Position numbers and translations under genes: made by a program. The notes beneath the pieces are model-generated. The model made no database searches and had not been told where the DNA came from. It saw nothing but the letters and a program-made list of their open reading frames with translations. From positions 1-40,734 of the forward strand of contig CALURL010000015.1 of assembly GCA_944323155.1 (NCBI GenBank): a stretch of DNA of 40,734 nucleotides, given 5' to 3'. This DNA comes from Candidatus Gastranaerophilales bacterium (GTDB lineage: Bacteria; Cyanobacteriota; Vampirovibrionia; Gastranaerophilales; Gastranaerophilaceae). The number at the start of each line of letters is the position of its first letter. Within the stretch, counting starts at the first letter, position 1. Positions 8,753 through 17,852 of this stretch are shown in pieces.

Positions 8753-11700
8753 ATGATGCCAGCTTTTCTATATTTGCACTTAGTTTGGATAACTGTTTTT
8801 CAATTTTATCCACTTTATTATTTAACACCATATCATCTTTTTCTTCAAGTGTCGATAGAATTTTTTCTATTTTTCTTTCTAACCTATCAATTCTTGATTC
8901 TTGATTTTCAAATCTTTCCTCAAGTTCTTCTAAAATTTCAGACTTGTCCGGAACAGAAACCTTTAATTCCTGAATCATATTTTTAACATCTTTTACTTCT
9001 GATGTTTTTTCAGCAATAGAAGCCATATTTTCACTTGCGGAGTCAACCCATTCGCCAAGATACATTAGAACCTGATGGAAAACCTTATCTGCATTTACAG
9101 AAGAAGCAACCATTGATTTTATGGCATCTATTTTCTTTTCAAAGCGTTCATTTATCTCAGCATAGTCAATATAACTTATTTTCTCTTCGAGATTTGATAC
9201 AACATTACTGAATTTATCAAGTCCGCTGCTCAGGGCTTTGTAAGATTCATCTGAGGTGAGAAGCAGTTTATTTGTTCTTGAGCTTATGCTTATAATATCA
9301 TCATTAAGTTTTTCAATATCTTCTTTCAAATCAAACATTTGATCAGGAGTTAAAGAAGATTGAATATTCTCTACTGATAACGCAATTTTATTAATATTTC
9401 TTGAAAGATCATTTATATCATCTTTTGATGTTGAATTTGAAATATCATTCAAAGCTATACGAAGTTTTGCAATATCAGATTCAACATCCTGGAGAGTATA
9501 TGAATAACCGAAATCATCACTATTTGCGATTTGTTTGAGCTGGTCACGAACTTCTTGAAGATGCTGGCTTATTTCGTCTGTTTTTTCTTCTACAAAATCT
9601 TTAATTTCTTCAGTTTCTTCGACAAAAGACACCTGTTCAAATACAGAAATTATTGCAGCCATAATAGATTCTTTTATGTCCTGCGTATTTTTGTCTAAAT
9701 CAACATCATTTAATCCATTCTCAATATTCTGAATTTTACCAAGTAAGTCTTCTAAACATGAACTTATTGCCTCTGTTCGCTCGTTTAATTCTGAATTTTC
9801 AAAATACTTACGCTGCTCTAAAATAAGGCTTTTAATATCTTCAATTTCTGTTTCAGCATCAAAATCTTCAGAATCATTAAATAAAGCTAATGTATCTACC
9901 TTTTGATGCAATGCCATCAAGGTTTCTGCTATCCTGTCTTCTGTATCATCGGCAGCAACAAGCGTATCCACTTTCTGATGCAGGCCTAACAAGGATTCTG
10001 CGATTTTATCCTCAGTGTCATCAGGTTCGATAAGTGTATCTACTTTTTGGTGAAGCCCGATTAATGATTCTGCAATTTTGTCCTCAGTTAACACTACATC
10101 ATCGATTTTGTCATTCAAATCAATAATTGATGTATCAGAAGCCATTACATCTATTTTATTGTTTAAAGTTTCAAAAGCCTCAGCATAATCATTATCATTA
10201 TTTTCGTCAATAGATGTTACAAGAAGATCCATCTTTTGATGAAGTGCCTTCAATGAGTCATTAGAATCTTTTATTAAATCAGAATCTAATGCAATATTAG
10301 TATTTATATCTACTACAGTTTCAAGAACTTTTTTAGTTTCATCCTGAATATATTCTTTTAAAGTATTCTGTACAGCAGCCAAACCTTCTTTAAAATTTTC
10401 ATGGCTGCTGTCATCATTCGCAATTTCAACCAACAAGTTGTTAAACTTTTCTGATAAATCGCGTTTTAATATATCTACTGCCTGTTGAAGCTCTTCACTA
10501 TTAACAGACTCAGAAAGACAAGATTTTAAATCATCGATATAACCAGTTAATTTTTCATCAATAGTATTACTTATGTCATTCTGCAACAAAGATAATGAAT
10601 CTGAATAAGAGGTATTTATTGCAACAAGCTTATCCTTAATCTGGTTAATACCTTCCTGCCACTGTTCTATAAAGCTGTTTGTTTTTTCAATATTTAGACT
10701 TACATTTTTGTTTACATTTTCAACAGCAAGCCCTAACAATTCAAGATTTTCCTGAGTCTGTTCCTTTAGACAATCTTCGATGTCTGATAATTTAATTAAG
10801 GTTTCTTTATAAACCTGTTCCAATTTAGCAATCGCTTCTTGATTATCAACAAAACCATTTGTCAAATCAGAACTTATATTCATATAAGAAAAGTCAAGCT
10901 GTTCTTTTATATTAGTAATAGTGTCGCAAAAGTCCAATGAGGCAAATTTTTCTATCTCTGCCTGCAAAGGGATAAAACGATTAATTAAATCTTCTGCACG
11001 GTTATTAAAGATATCAATAATATCTGTATTAACAAGATTTAACTCTTGCTTTAAAAGATTAATTTTTTCTTCGAAATTGTTTAGAATTTCTTGCTTTGAA
11101 TTGTCACTATCAGTTTTTAAAACATCTGCCAGGGATAGAAGGTTTTCAAATTTTTCATCAACCGATGCCAAATAATCTTTTAAGTTGTCATCAACACTTG
11201 AATTATTTTTAACAGAGGAACTCAATTCAGAAATTGTATCAGAAACAGATTTTATTCCTGCTTCAAGTAACGACATCATTTGCACAAGTCTGCCATCGCT
11301 GGTGTCAAAATTAGATTTTAATGTATCAGCCAAAGATGTCAATTCAAGTTTTACTGCAGAAATTTCGGCAATAGAATTATCGATTTTTACATCTGTGTCA
11401 GAAGATATAGTTTCGACAGATTTTATATACTCGCCTAATTTTGTCTGCAAAATATCTAATTTTTCATCATAGTCGCTTAAACTGCTAGAGAACGAATTTT
11501 CCAGGTTTAACAATTTTTCAGAAAATGCCTTTTCATTATAATCTTCGTTTGATTTTGCAGAAATAGTCAATTCTTCAACATAATGTCTTAAATCTTCCAT
11601 TAGATTTTCAATATGTTGTTTCTGACTGTCTGCCATTTTCGAAAAAGCTGATTCAATATCTTTTAAATCAGTAGAAATCATTTCAAGTTTTTCAGCTTGA

Positions 11701-14186
11701 TATTGGTTAGATTGTCGATAAAAATCAGAATTTTTTGTCTGAACATCATTCAATTCATTTGAAAGATTTGCAAACATATCTTTCAAATCAGAAAAACTAT
11801 TTGCAACTTCAAGTGCAAGATTATCTTGTATATTATCTATTTTTAAAGAAGCTGTTTCTAATGTATCAGAAAGTTTTGTAACATTTGCCTCTTCTGTCTG
11901 CAGAAATTCTGTTCTTAAATCTGAAATCTGTTTTGTTACGTCTTTAATTTCGGATATAACAGAATCTGAATCAATAGTAGAAATATTTTTTAGACTTAAC
12001 TCAAAATTTTCAAACTTTGCAGATAATTCTGCAATAGAGTCTTCCAAACAATTTGAATCATCATCAGATTTGTCATCAAAACCGTTAATGAGGTTTATTG
12101 TTTTTTCATAAATTTCTTGGAAAGCATCTGAAATCTTTAATAAATTGGCATTACTATTTTGAATAAGTTCAGCCTTAACATCATCAAAAGTTGATATTAC
12201 ATTGTCAATATCGTTTTTAATATCAAATAACGCATTTTTATTTTTTACATCAAGACCGTCAAAACGTTCATTAAAACGTTCTGATAACATCATCAACTCA
12301 TTTGAAAGATTTTCATAATTCATTTTAGAATTATTTTCAAAACTATTCTTTATGTCATCTATACTCAAGGATATATTTTTAAGGTCATCTGAATAATTAA
12401 TCGAATCTAATTTTTCTAAAATCTCTCCAATTCTTAATTTATTAGCATCGGAGTTTAAATTAAGCACAGAAGAATTATCAAGAATTTTTTCAATGAATTC
12501 AGAGAAGCTGCTCTTGAATTCAGAAAAATCTTCTTTAGTAATAATATTAGAGAAATCCTTTTCAAATTTATTCAATTGTTCTAACAAATGTGAATCATTA
12601 TTTCCAGAGACGCTCTGAAGAATTTCCTGTAATTCTTTGATGTTTGCAGCAAAATCATCAAATTTATTTGTCAACTGAACGAAATCATCTTTTACAGGCA
12701 GCTGAGAAATATTAACAGCAATTTCCTGAGCTCTTGCGTTAATTTCTTCAAATTTTGCCTGAATATTTTCTAAATCTTCTTTATTTGCCAGATTTGTAAT
12801 AATATCTGCAATCTCGTCATTTTTTTGATCAGAAATTTTTAATGCTGATAAAACCGCATTTGCGCTAATATAGATATTTTCAAGCTCTCGTTTTATAATA
12901 TCGTTCTGCTCAGTAACATCCATTGTCATAAGGTTTTTCAAAATATTCTGAAGATTGACATTAACATCAATCAAAGATGCTTCAAACCCATGATTTAAGT
13001 CATACAGAAGATTTAGTTTTTCTTCCAATTTGGTGCTGTTTTGAGAGTTTGAATCATATAAAGAATCACCAACTTCTGTTACAAAAGCCTTGATTGCAGC
13101 GACTTTATCTTCTATAACAGCTTTATATTCTATATTTACAGAATTTAATGTTTCATGCAGTTTTACAATATTGTCATTAACATTCTTTAATTCAGCATAA
13201 TTATGTTCGCTGTTGCTGCTAACAAGAGATGAAAGTTCATCTTTTTTATTCGCAAGTTCTACGGAAATATTAGTTATTAAATCTTCGATATTGTTTAAAT
13301 TTTCTTTAGTTTCATTGGCTGCGTTTTCAACGGCTTCATTAATATCGAAAGAAACAACATCTAATTTTTCAGATATAGCATCAGCCGCAGAAAGCAGCTT
13401 AGGAGTATTTTCAGTATTTTTAAGCAAATCATCAAGCTTTGATGAAACACTTTCAAAATCTCCGTTATAATCAATAGCTTTTATTTCTGAGAGAATATTT
13501 TCTAATTGAGTAGAATTATTTGAGATTTCAGAATTCAAAAATGAAGCATTATCAGTAATTGTTTGGATTAAATCAGCAAGCCCTTTTCTAAAGTCTGCAA
13601 AATCTGTTTCAGTAACAACAGAAGATAATTCATTTTGGAGTTTTTCAAATTGTTCTGCGCTAAATGCATTGGTTTCTTCTGAAACTCCCATGACTGCAAA
13701 CTTTAATTCATCAAGCAATGCAGAATATTTTTCTACTTTTTCAGACAAAACATCTAATCCGTTAATAATATTATTTTGTCCTTCTTTATCATTTTGAATA
13801 GCTTCAAGTTTTTCATTAACTTCTTTAATCAAATCAGCATTCAAAGATATTTCCAGAGAAAAAGAATTAACCTGATCGTTTAAAACTTGAAATAATTCCT
13901 GAATTTGAGATGTTTTAGCATTCTGTTCCTGCAACTTTGAAACATTTTCAATAGATGTTTCAATGCCATCAAACAATGAAACTGTTTGTTTATGTTTATC
14001 TTCAACAGCTCTTTTGAGTTCAGAAACATAAATTTTGATAGAATCATAGGCTTCAGTATCTTCCGCCATCATATCTAATTTATTATTAATAATAGTTAAT
14101 GCCTTATCAAACCCCTCTGCATTATTCTCATTTTCAAGCTTCAAATTGTTCAAAATTTCAGCGAGTTCTTCAACTGTTTGCGCCAT
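8736..14186 (-). CDS. Giant (1816-aa) cytoplasmic coiled-coil protein, unknown function
   Basis: 1816 residues, strongly acidic, rich in Leu, Asn, Asp, Glu, Lys and Ser, almost free of Cys, Trp, Pro and Gly. No signal peptide or membrane segment is seen. Nearly the whole chain repeats heptad patterns of the type 'I..KLD.L.......' and reads as a succession of coiled-coil segments. A 24-residue unit (TEDKIAESLxGLHQKVDTL plus a linker) occurs three times in tandem at DNA 9873-10088. The C-terminus (SRIDRLERKIEKILSTLEEK) is a canonical coil. AAGGAAAG lies about 10 nt before the ATG. It is the first gene of an operon with glcD and an HExxH protein and is divergent from korD. Length and composition suggest a filament, scaffold or spacing protein. 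I do not recognise a named family; SMC-like is unlikely because there is no ATPase head. Confidence 0.85.
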   Translation of the reverse strand: MAQTVEELAEILNNLKLENENNAEGFDKALTIINNKLDMMAEDTEAYDSIKIYVSELKRAVEDKHKQTVSLFDGIETSIENVSKLQEQNAKTSQIQELFQVLNDQVNSFSLEISLNADLIKEVNEKLEAIQNDKEGQNNIINGLDVLSEKVEKYSALLDELKFAVMGVSEETNAFSAEQFEKLQNELSSVVTETDFADFRKGLADLIQTITDNASFLNSEISNNSTQLENILSEIKAIDYNGDFESVSSKLDDLLKNTENTPKLLSAADAISEKLDVVSFDINEAVENAANETKENLNNIEDLITNISVELANKKDELSSLVSSNSEHNYAELKNVNDNIVKLHETLNSVNIEYKAVIEDKVAAIKAFVTEVGDSLYDSNSQNSTKLEEKLNLLYDLNHGFEASLIDVNVNLQNILKNLMTMDVTEQNDIIKRELENIYISANAVLSALKISDQKNDEIADIITNLANKEDLENIQAKFEEINARAQEIAVNISQLPVKDDFVQLTNKFDDFAANIKELQEILQSVSGNNDSHLLEQLNKFEKDFSNIITKEDFSEFKSSFSEFIEKILDNSSVLNLNSDANKLRIGEILEKLDSINYSDDLKNISLSIDDIKNSFENNSKMNYENLSNELMMLSERFNERFDGLDVKNKNALFDIKNDIDNVISTFDDVKAELIQNSNANLLKISDAFQEIYEKTINLINGFDDKSDDDSNCLEDSIAELSAKFENFELSLKNISTIDSDSVISEIKDVTKQISDLRTEFLQTEEANVTKLSDTLETASLKIDNIQDNLALEVANSFSDLKDMFANLSNELNDVQTKNSDFYRQSNQYQAEKLEMISTDLKDIESAFSKMADSQKQHIENLMEDLRHYVEELTISAKSNEDYNEKAFSEKLLNLENSFSSSLSDYDEKLDILQTKLGEYIKSVETISSDTDVKIDNSIAEISAVKLELTSLADTLKSNFDTSDGRLVQMMSLLEAGIKSVSDTISELSSSVKNNSSVDDNLKDYLASVDEKFENLLSLADVLKTDSDNSKQEILNNFEEKINLLKQELNLVNTDIIDIFNNRAEDLINRFIPLQAEIEKFASLDFCDTITNIKEQLDFSYMNISSDLTNGFVDNQEAIAKLEQVYKETLIKLSDIEDCLKEQTQENLELLGLAVENVNKNVSLNIEKTNSFIEQWQEGINQIKDKLVAINTSYSDSLSLLQNDISNTIDEKLTGYIDDLKSCLSESVNSEELQQAVDILKRDLSEKFNNLLVEIANDDSSHENFKEGLAAVQNTLKEYIQDETKKVLETVVDINTNIALDSDLIKDSNDSLKALHQKMDLLVTSIDENNDNDYAEAFETLNNKIDVMASDTSIIDLNDKIDDVVLTEDKIAESLIGLHQKVDTLIEPDDTEDKIAESLLGLHQKVDTLVAADDTEDRIAETLMALHQKVDTLALFNDSEDFDAETEIEDIKSLILEQRKYFENSELNERTEAISSCLEDLLGKIQNIENGLNDVDLDKNTQDIKESIMAAIISVFEQVSFVEETEEIKDFVEEKTDEISQHLQEVRDQLKQIANSDDFGYSYTLQDVESDIAKLRIALNDISNSTSKDDINDLSRNINKIALSVENIQSSLTPDQMFDLKEDIEKLNDDIISISSRTNKLLLTSDESYKALSSGLDKFSNVVSNLEEKISYIDYAEINERFEKKIDAIKSMVASSVNADKVFHQVLMYLGEWVDSASENMASIAEKTSEVKDVKNMIQELKVSVPDKSEILEELEERFENQESRIDRLERKIEKILSTLEEKDDMVLNNKVDKIEKQLSKLSANIEKLASYVDEE
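9873..10088 (-). repeat. Three tandem 72-bp coding repeats in the coiled-coil gene
   Basis: On the minus strand three consecutive 24-codon units begin at 10088, 10016 and 9944. They encode TEDKIAESLIGLHQKVDTLI, TEDKIAESLLGLHQKVDTLV and TEDRIAETLMALHQKVDTLA, each followed by about four linker residues. Synonymous and conservative changes show the duplication is not brand new. A looser related unit (LKALHQKMDLL) lies just upstream in the protein. Confidence 0.9.
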
Positions 14187-14313
14187 TTGTTTTCACTTTC
14201 CTTAAAAAATATCCCTCTCTTTATAAATATATCAAAACTATAAGGATTTTAGCAAAAATATTAACTTTTTATATTACAATTGTAAAGATAAAATAATCTT
14301 TTTGTATATTAGG

Positions 14314-14322
14314 TGCTATAAT
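14314..14322 (+). promoter_or_regulatory. Extended -10 promoter of the kor operon
   Basis: TG at 14314-14315, one base, then TATAAT at 14317-14322, 33 bp before the korD ATG. There is no good -35, as expected for an extended -10 promoter. The same TGnTATAAT form appears before ppdK (18783-18791), the short ORF at 18679 and the prepilin pseudogene (33497-33505). Confidence 0.65.
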
Positions 14323-14355
14323 ATTTAAATAATCATGGGAATATGAGAGGTGAAA

Positions 14356-14568
14356 ATGAGTCATATAGTAATTGACGAAAACAGATGCAAGGCATGTTAC
14401 TTATGTATTGATGAGTGTCCTAAAAAACTTATAAAAATTGGAGAAAAAACAAATAATTTAGGGGCACATCTTGCAGAATTTAATGACCCAAATCATGAGT
14501 GTCTTGGATGTGCTATGTGTGCGACTAGATGTCCTGATTTAGCGATAACAGCAGTTTATAAAGATTAA
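14356..14568 (+). CDS. korD: 4Fe-4S ferredoxin-like delta subunit of 2-oxoacid:ferredoxin oxidoreductase
   Basis: 70 residues from ATG 14356; a GTG two codons earlier (14350) overlaps the GAGAGG ribosome-binding site and is less likely. It contains two 4Fe-4S cluster motifs: CKACYLCIDECP near the start and CLGCAMCATRCP near the end. It carries electrons from the catalytic subunits to free ferredoxin. It is the first gene of the four-gene cluster korD-korA-korB-korC, the usual order for KorDABC or VorDABC enzymes in anaerobes. It lies 36 bp before korA and is divergent from the giant coiled-coil gene. Confidence 0.95.
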   Translation: MSHIVIDENRCKACYLCIDECPKKLIKIGEKTNNLGAHLAEFNDPNHECLGCAMCATRCPDLAITAVYKD

Positions 14569-14604
14569 ATATAACAAAGGCAAAAGCCGCAAAGGAAAAG
14601 AAAT

Positions 14605-15666
14605 ATGGTAGAATGCTTAACAAATAAAAAAGTTTTAACAAAAGGGAATTATGCAATAGCTCAAGCCGCCATAAACGCCGGTGTAGAATGCTATTTTGGC
14701 TACCCCATTACTCCGCAGAGTGAAATTGGAGAATTTATGAGCGGAAAAATGCAGGAATTGAAAAGAGCTTATGTTTCTGCAGAAAGTGAACTTGCCGCAA
14801 TCAATATGGCAATAGGAGCTTGCTCAACAGGCGCTAAAGCAATGACATCATCATCATCATGCGCTGTTGCTTTAATGCAAGAAGGGCTTTCATATGCGAC
14901 TTCTGATCAGTTACCTATTGTTTTGATAAGTGTAATGCGCGGCGGTCCTGGGCTTGGAAATATTTACCCGTCACAGGGAGATTATTTTCAGGCTACAAAA
15001 GGCGGCGGAAACGGTGATTACAAACTTATAGTTCTCGCACCGTCAACCGTTCAGGAATGCGTTGACTTAACTTACAAAGCATTCTATCTTGCACACAAAT
15101 ACAGAAATCCGACTGTACTTTTAGCAGACGGTTTACTCGGACAAATGATGGAACCTGTTACATTCGGGGAATATCCTTATCCGGAAATTGATAATTCCGA
15201 CTGGGCTTTAACAGGTGCAAAAGGCAGAGACGGACGTGTTATACGTTCTTACGCTCCGCTTGCAGAAAACCAGTGCGTTTTCTTGAATAAGCTTTTTGAA
15301 AAATACAAAAAAATTGAAGAAAATGAAACAGAATGGGAAGAAATCGGTACAGATGACGCTGATATTATCCTTGTAAGCTTTGGAAGCACTTCAAGAAATG
15401 TAAAAACAGCAGTAAAACAATGCCGCGAACAAGGTTTAAAAGTCGGTTTCTTTAGACCAATAACACTTTACCCGTTCCCGAATAAAAGATTGTATGAACT
15501 TTCTCAAAAAACAAAAAAATTCTTATGCGTAGAAGTCAACATGGGGCAAATGATTAATGACGTAAAACTTGCAATAAACGGCAATGCTAAAGTTGAATTA
15601 CTCAACAGACCGGTAGGTGCACCGCCTAATGTTGATGAAATTGTAGAAAAAACGATGAGATTTTAA
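14605..15666 (+). CDS. korA: 2-oxoacid:ferredoxin oxidoreductase alpha subunit (KorA/VorB type)
   Basis: 353 residues. The pyrimidine-binding/transketolase-like domain I has GNYAIAQAAINAG, YFGYPITPQSE, SESELAA-like AESELAAINM, TSSSSCAVALMQEG and MRGGPGLGNIYPSQGDYFQ. The C-terminal domain II follows GLLGQMMEP. With korB it binds thiamine diphosphate and CoA and converts a 2-oxoacid to acyl-CoA, CO2 and reduced ferredoxin. Proteins with this length and motif set are annotated either KorA (2-oxoglutarate) or VorB (branched-chain 2-oxoacids). Sequence alone does not settle the substrate; the absence of other TCA genes nearby gives no help. Confidence 0.93.
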   Translation: MVECLTNKKVLTKGNYAIAQAAINAGVECYFGYPITPQSEIGEFMSGKMQELKRAYVSAESELAAINMAIGACSTGAKAMTSSSSCAVALMQEGLSYATSDQLPIVLISVMRGGPGLGNIYPSQGDYFQATKGGGNGDYKLIVLAPSTVQECVDLTYKAFYLAHKYRNPTVLLADGLLGQMMEPVTFGEYPYPEIDNSDWALTGAKGRDGRVIRSYAPLAENQCVFLNKLFEKYKKIEENETEWEEIGTDDADIILVSFGSTSRNVKTAVKQCREQGLKVGFFRPITLYPFPNKRLYELSQKTKKFLCVEVNMGQMINDVKLAINGNAKVELLNRPVGAPPNVDEIVEKTMRF

Positions 15667-15685
15667 CCACTGAAAAGGACAAAAA

Positions 15686-16438
15686 ATGGCAACACAAGTA
15701 TTTAAAATAGCAGATTCATTCAGAAAAGACGTAAAATATTCATTCTGTCCCGGCTGCGACCATGGCGTAGCAATCAGATTAGTAGCAGAAGTGCTGGATG
15801 AACTTGGATTACGTGAAAAAACGATTCTTGCAGCATCAATCGGCTGTTCTGTAACAGCTTATGACTTTTTGAATGTAGATTCAATTGAAGCACCTCACGG
15901 CAGAGCTCTAGCAGAAGCTACAGGAGTAAAAAGAGCCAGACCTGATAAGTTTGTATTTACATATCAAGGCGACGGTGATTTTGCCTCAATCGGGCTTGCT
16001 GAAAGTATGCATGCAGCATTGAGAGGTGAAAATCTCAGCGCTATTTGTATTAATAATACAACATACGGCATGACAGGCGGCCAGCTTGGGCCAACAACAC
16101 TTCTCGGGCAGGTCACAACGACTTCTCCTACAGGAAGAAATATTGAATATTACGGGTATCCGATAAAAATTGCCGAACACATCGCACTTTGTGACGGAAC
16201 TGCATTTTCTGCAAGAGTTTCTCTTGACACAATTGCAAATATCAGAAAAGCTAAACAGGCAATAAAAAAAGCCTTTGAAGTTCAAATTAAAGGTTTAGGA
16301 TTTGGCTTTGTTGAAATTCTTTCAACTTGCCCGACAAACTGGAAGATGACGCCTCAGCAGGCACATGAAAGAGTTAGAAATGAAATGATGCCGATATTTA
16401 AACCCGGAATTTACAAAGATGTAACTGCTGAAAGCTAA
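15686..16438 (+). CDS. korB: 2-oxoacid:ferredoxin oxidoreductase beta subunit (TPP-binding)
   Basis: 250 residues, normal for KorB/VorA. It has the cluster-ligand start CPGCDHG (21-27), SIGCS, APHGRALAEATG, and the thiamine-diphosphate/Mg motif GDGDFASIG followed by NNTTYGMTGGQ. It pairs with korA to form the catalytic core. AAAGGAC precedes the ATG, and the gene starts 19 nt after korA. KorB-type subunits depend on the ferredoxin subunit (korD) for further clusters. Confidence 0.95.
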   Translation: MATQVFKIADSFRKDVKYSFCPGCDHGVAIRLVAEVLDELGLREKTILAASIGCSVTAYDFLNVDSIEAPHGRALAEATGVKRARPDKFVFTYQGDGDFASIGLAESMHAALRGENLSAICINNTTYGMTGGQLGPTTLLGQVTTTSPTGRNIEYYGYPIKIAEHIALCDGTAFSARVSLDTIANIRKAKQAIKKAFEVQIKGLGFGFVEILSTCPTNWKMTPQQAHERVRNEMMPIFKPGIYKDVTAES

Positions 16439-16483
16439 TTTCTAACATATAAAAAATAGACACTTAACACAAAGGACAACAAA

Positions 16484-17032
16484 ATGAGCGAAAAGAATTT
16501 TATAATAGCAGGATTTGGCGGACAAGGCGTACTTTTAGCCGGAGAAGTACTTGCAAATGCCTGCATGATTAAAGGTTTGAATGTAACATGGTATCCGAGT
16601 TACGGTGCAGAAATGCGCGGCGGAACAGTTAATTGCGAAATTGTAACATCTGAAACTGAAGTAAGTTCGGTTAATAAAAAAGACGCAGATTTTATAGTTG
16701 CACTAAATCAGGCATCTTTTGATAAATTCATTTCAAAAATTAAAAAAGGCGGCTGGATGATAGCAAATTCATCACTAGTGAACGCTATAAAGCCAAGGGC
16801 TGATATTAACTATCTTTTTGCACCGGTGACAAAACTTGCAGAACAGGTCGGAAATATAAAAATGACTAATATATTAGCATTAGGCCTTGTTGCAAAAGTA
16901 AGCAAAATAGTTTCAATAGAAAATCTAACAGAAGCTTTAGATACAGTAATTCCGCCACATAGAAAAAATCTTCTGCCGCTTAATCTTAAAGCTCTAAAAA
17001 TAGGCTATGAGTATGATTTATTGACTGTATAG
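16484..17032 (+). CDS. korC: 2-oxoacid:ferredoxin oxidoreductase gamma subunit
   Basis: 182 residues. FGGQGVLLAGEVLA near the N-terminus and PSYGAEMRGGTVNCEIV are diagnostic of the gamma (domain III) subunit of the POR/KOR family. It completes the heterotetramer korDABC. AAAGGAC lies before the ATG. It is the last gene of the operon, followed by a GC-stem terminator at 17096. Confidence 0.95.
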   Translation: MSEKNFIIAGFGGQGVLLAGEVLANACMIKGLNVTWYPSYGAEMRGGTVNCEIVTSETEVSSVNKKDADFIVALNQASFDKFISKIKKGGWMIANSSLVNAIKPRADINYLFAPVTKLAEQVGNIKMTNILALGLVAKVSKIVSIENLTEALDTVIPPHRKNLLPLNLKALKIGYEYDLLTV

Positions 17033-17095
17033 CTTTAAATCAACTAAAAAGTCGATTTAAAATTATCAGGATAATATTATTCTAATAATGTAATT

Positions 17096-17122
17096 GCGGT
17101 GAAATTAAATTTTACCGCTTTT
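17096..17122 (+). terminator. Terminator of the kor operon
   Basis: GCGGTGAAA (17096-17104) pairs with TTTTACCGC (17110-17118, one G-U pair), with loop TTAAA, followed directly by TTTT. It lies 64 bp after the korC stop and just before the next small gene. Confidence 0.75.
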
Positions 17123-17155
17123 CCCCTGATATAGAATAAGAGGTCCTTATTAAAA

Positions 17156-17389
17156 GTGAAAAAAGAACTGCTTAAATCAATTAAAGAGAAAGAATTACAG
17201 CTTGCAAAACTGAAAGAACATGTTGAAAAAAGTTCTGTTTGTTCAGAGTTGTATAACAAAGTCGTTTTAGAAAAGGCAATCCTAAAAAAAGAGTTAGAAA
17301 ACTACGGAAAAAATAAGTTTATAGAAAATATAAAAAACCTTGTTCCGCGCAAAAAAGTGCTTATTTGTGATTATTTTAAAACAAAGTAA
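17156..17389 (+). CDS. Small coiled-coil protein, unknown (GTG start)
   Basis: 77 residues starting at GTG 17156, with AAGAGG about 12 nt upstream and no better ATG. Residues 2-50 are highly charged (Lys/Glu) with Leu and Ile at heptad spacing, a single helix or coil. The C-terminus IENIKNLVPRKKVLICDYFKTK is basic with a short hydrophobic patch. No family recognised. It sits alone between the kor terminator and the next small gene. Coding status rests on the RBS, the length and the lack of an alternative frame. Confidence 0.5.
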   Translation: MKKELLKSIKEKELQLAKLKEHVEKSSVCSELYNKVVLEKAILKKELENYGKNKFIENIKNLVPRKKVLICDYFKTK

Positions 17390-17400
17390 AGTTTTGTTTT
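17378..17400 (+). terminator. Weak AT-only hairpin at end of small gene
   Basis: AAAACAAA (17378-17385) and TTTGTTTT (17393-17400) pair around a 7-nt loop, overlapping the stop codon. There is no GC in the stem apart from one C-G pair, so it may be a poor terminator. Confidence 0.35.
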
Positions 17401-17469
17401 TATATTTATCATAAAAGGCAAAAAATTTCTTATATTATACTTATATAATATAGGAAGGTATAACTTAAA

Positions 17470-17850
17470 ATGACTTTGCAGGTAGAAACAGGGCAAAAGC
17501 TTTCGAATAATAATATTCAAGTATCTGTATATCACTCGATAGGCAATACTCCTGAAAAATATGCTTTAAAAAACTATTCTGTACCGGAGGATAAAAAAGA
17601 TGAGTTTAGCAAAAGCATAAAAGCTCAGGCTCAAACCTCCACAAAACTAATTGTTCCGTCAATGATTGCAGGTTCAATACTTGGCAGCATAATTGGCTGG
17701 CGCTGTACAACAAATGAACTTGTAAAACCAATAAGTGCCTTGATTACTTTTATTGGAGGCGGAGTTATAGGCTGCTTGCCTGCAGCAATTTATGACTATT
17801 TCTCTAACAGACAAATCTTACAAAAATATAACGCACAAAAATTAAACTAA
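17470..17850 (+). CDS. Small two-helix membrane protein, unknown
   Basis: 126 residues, start supported by AGGAAGG about 11 nt upstream. Residues 1-57 are hydrophilic. Residues 58-77 (LIVPSMIAGSILGSIIGW) and 86-108 (PISALITFIGGGVIGCLPAAIY) are hydrophobic with Gly and Ser at small-residue spacing, like a helical hairpin in the membrane with glycine zippers. A short basic tail follows. No family recognised. It is convergent with the prepilin gene, 2 bp between the stop codons, with no room for a terminator. Confidence 0.65.
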   Translation: MTLQVETGQKLSNNNIQVSVYHSIGNTPEKYALKNYSVPEDKKDEFSKSIKAQAQTSTKLIVPSMIAGSILGSIIGWRCTTNELVKPISALITFIGGGVIGCLPAAIYDYFSNRQILQKYNAQKLN

Positions 17851-17852
17851 AC

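Noticed and set aside
10921-11472. Open frames on the plus strand inside the giant coiled-coil gene (also at 13213-13470)
   Set aside because: They are antisense to a continuous 1816-codon gene with coherent heptad pattern. They have no ribosome-binding site, and their Ser/Phe-rich translations are what Glu/Lys/Asn-rich coils give in reverse.
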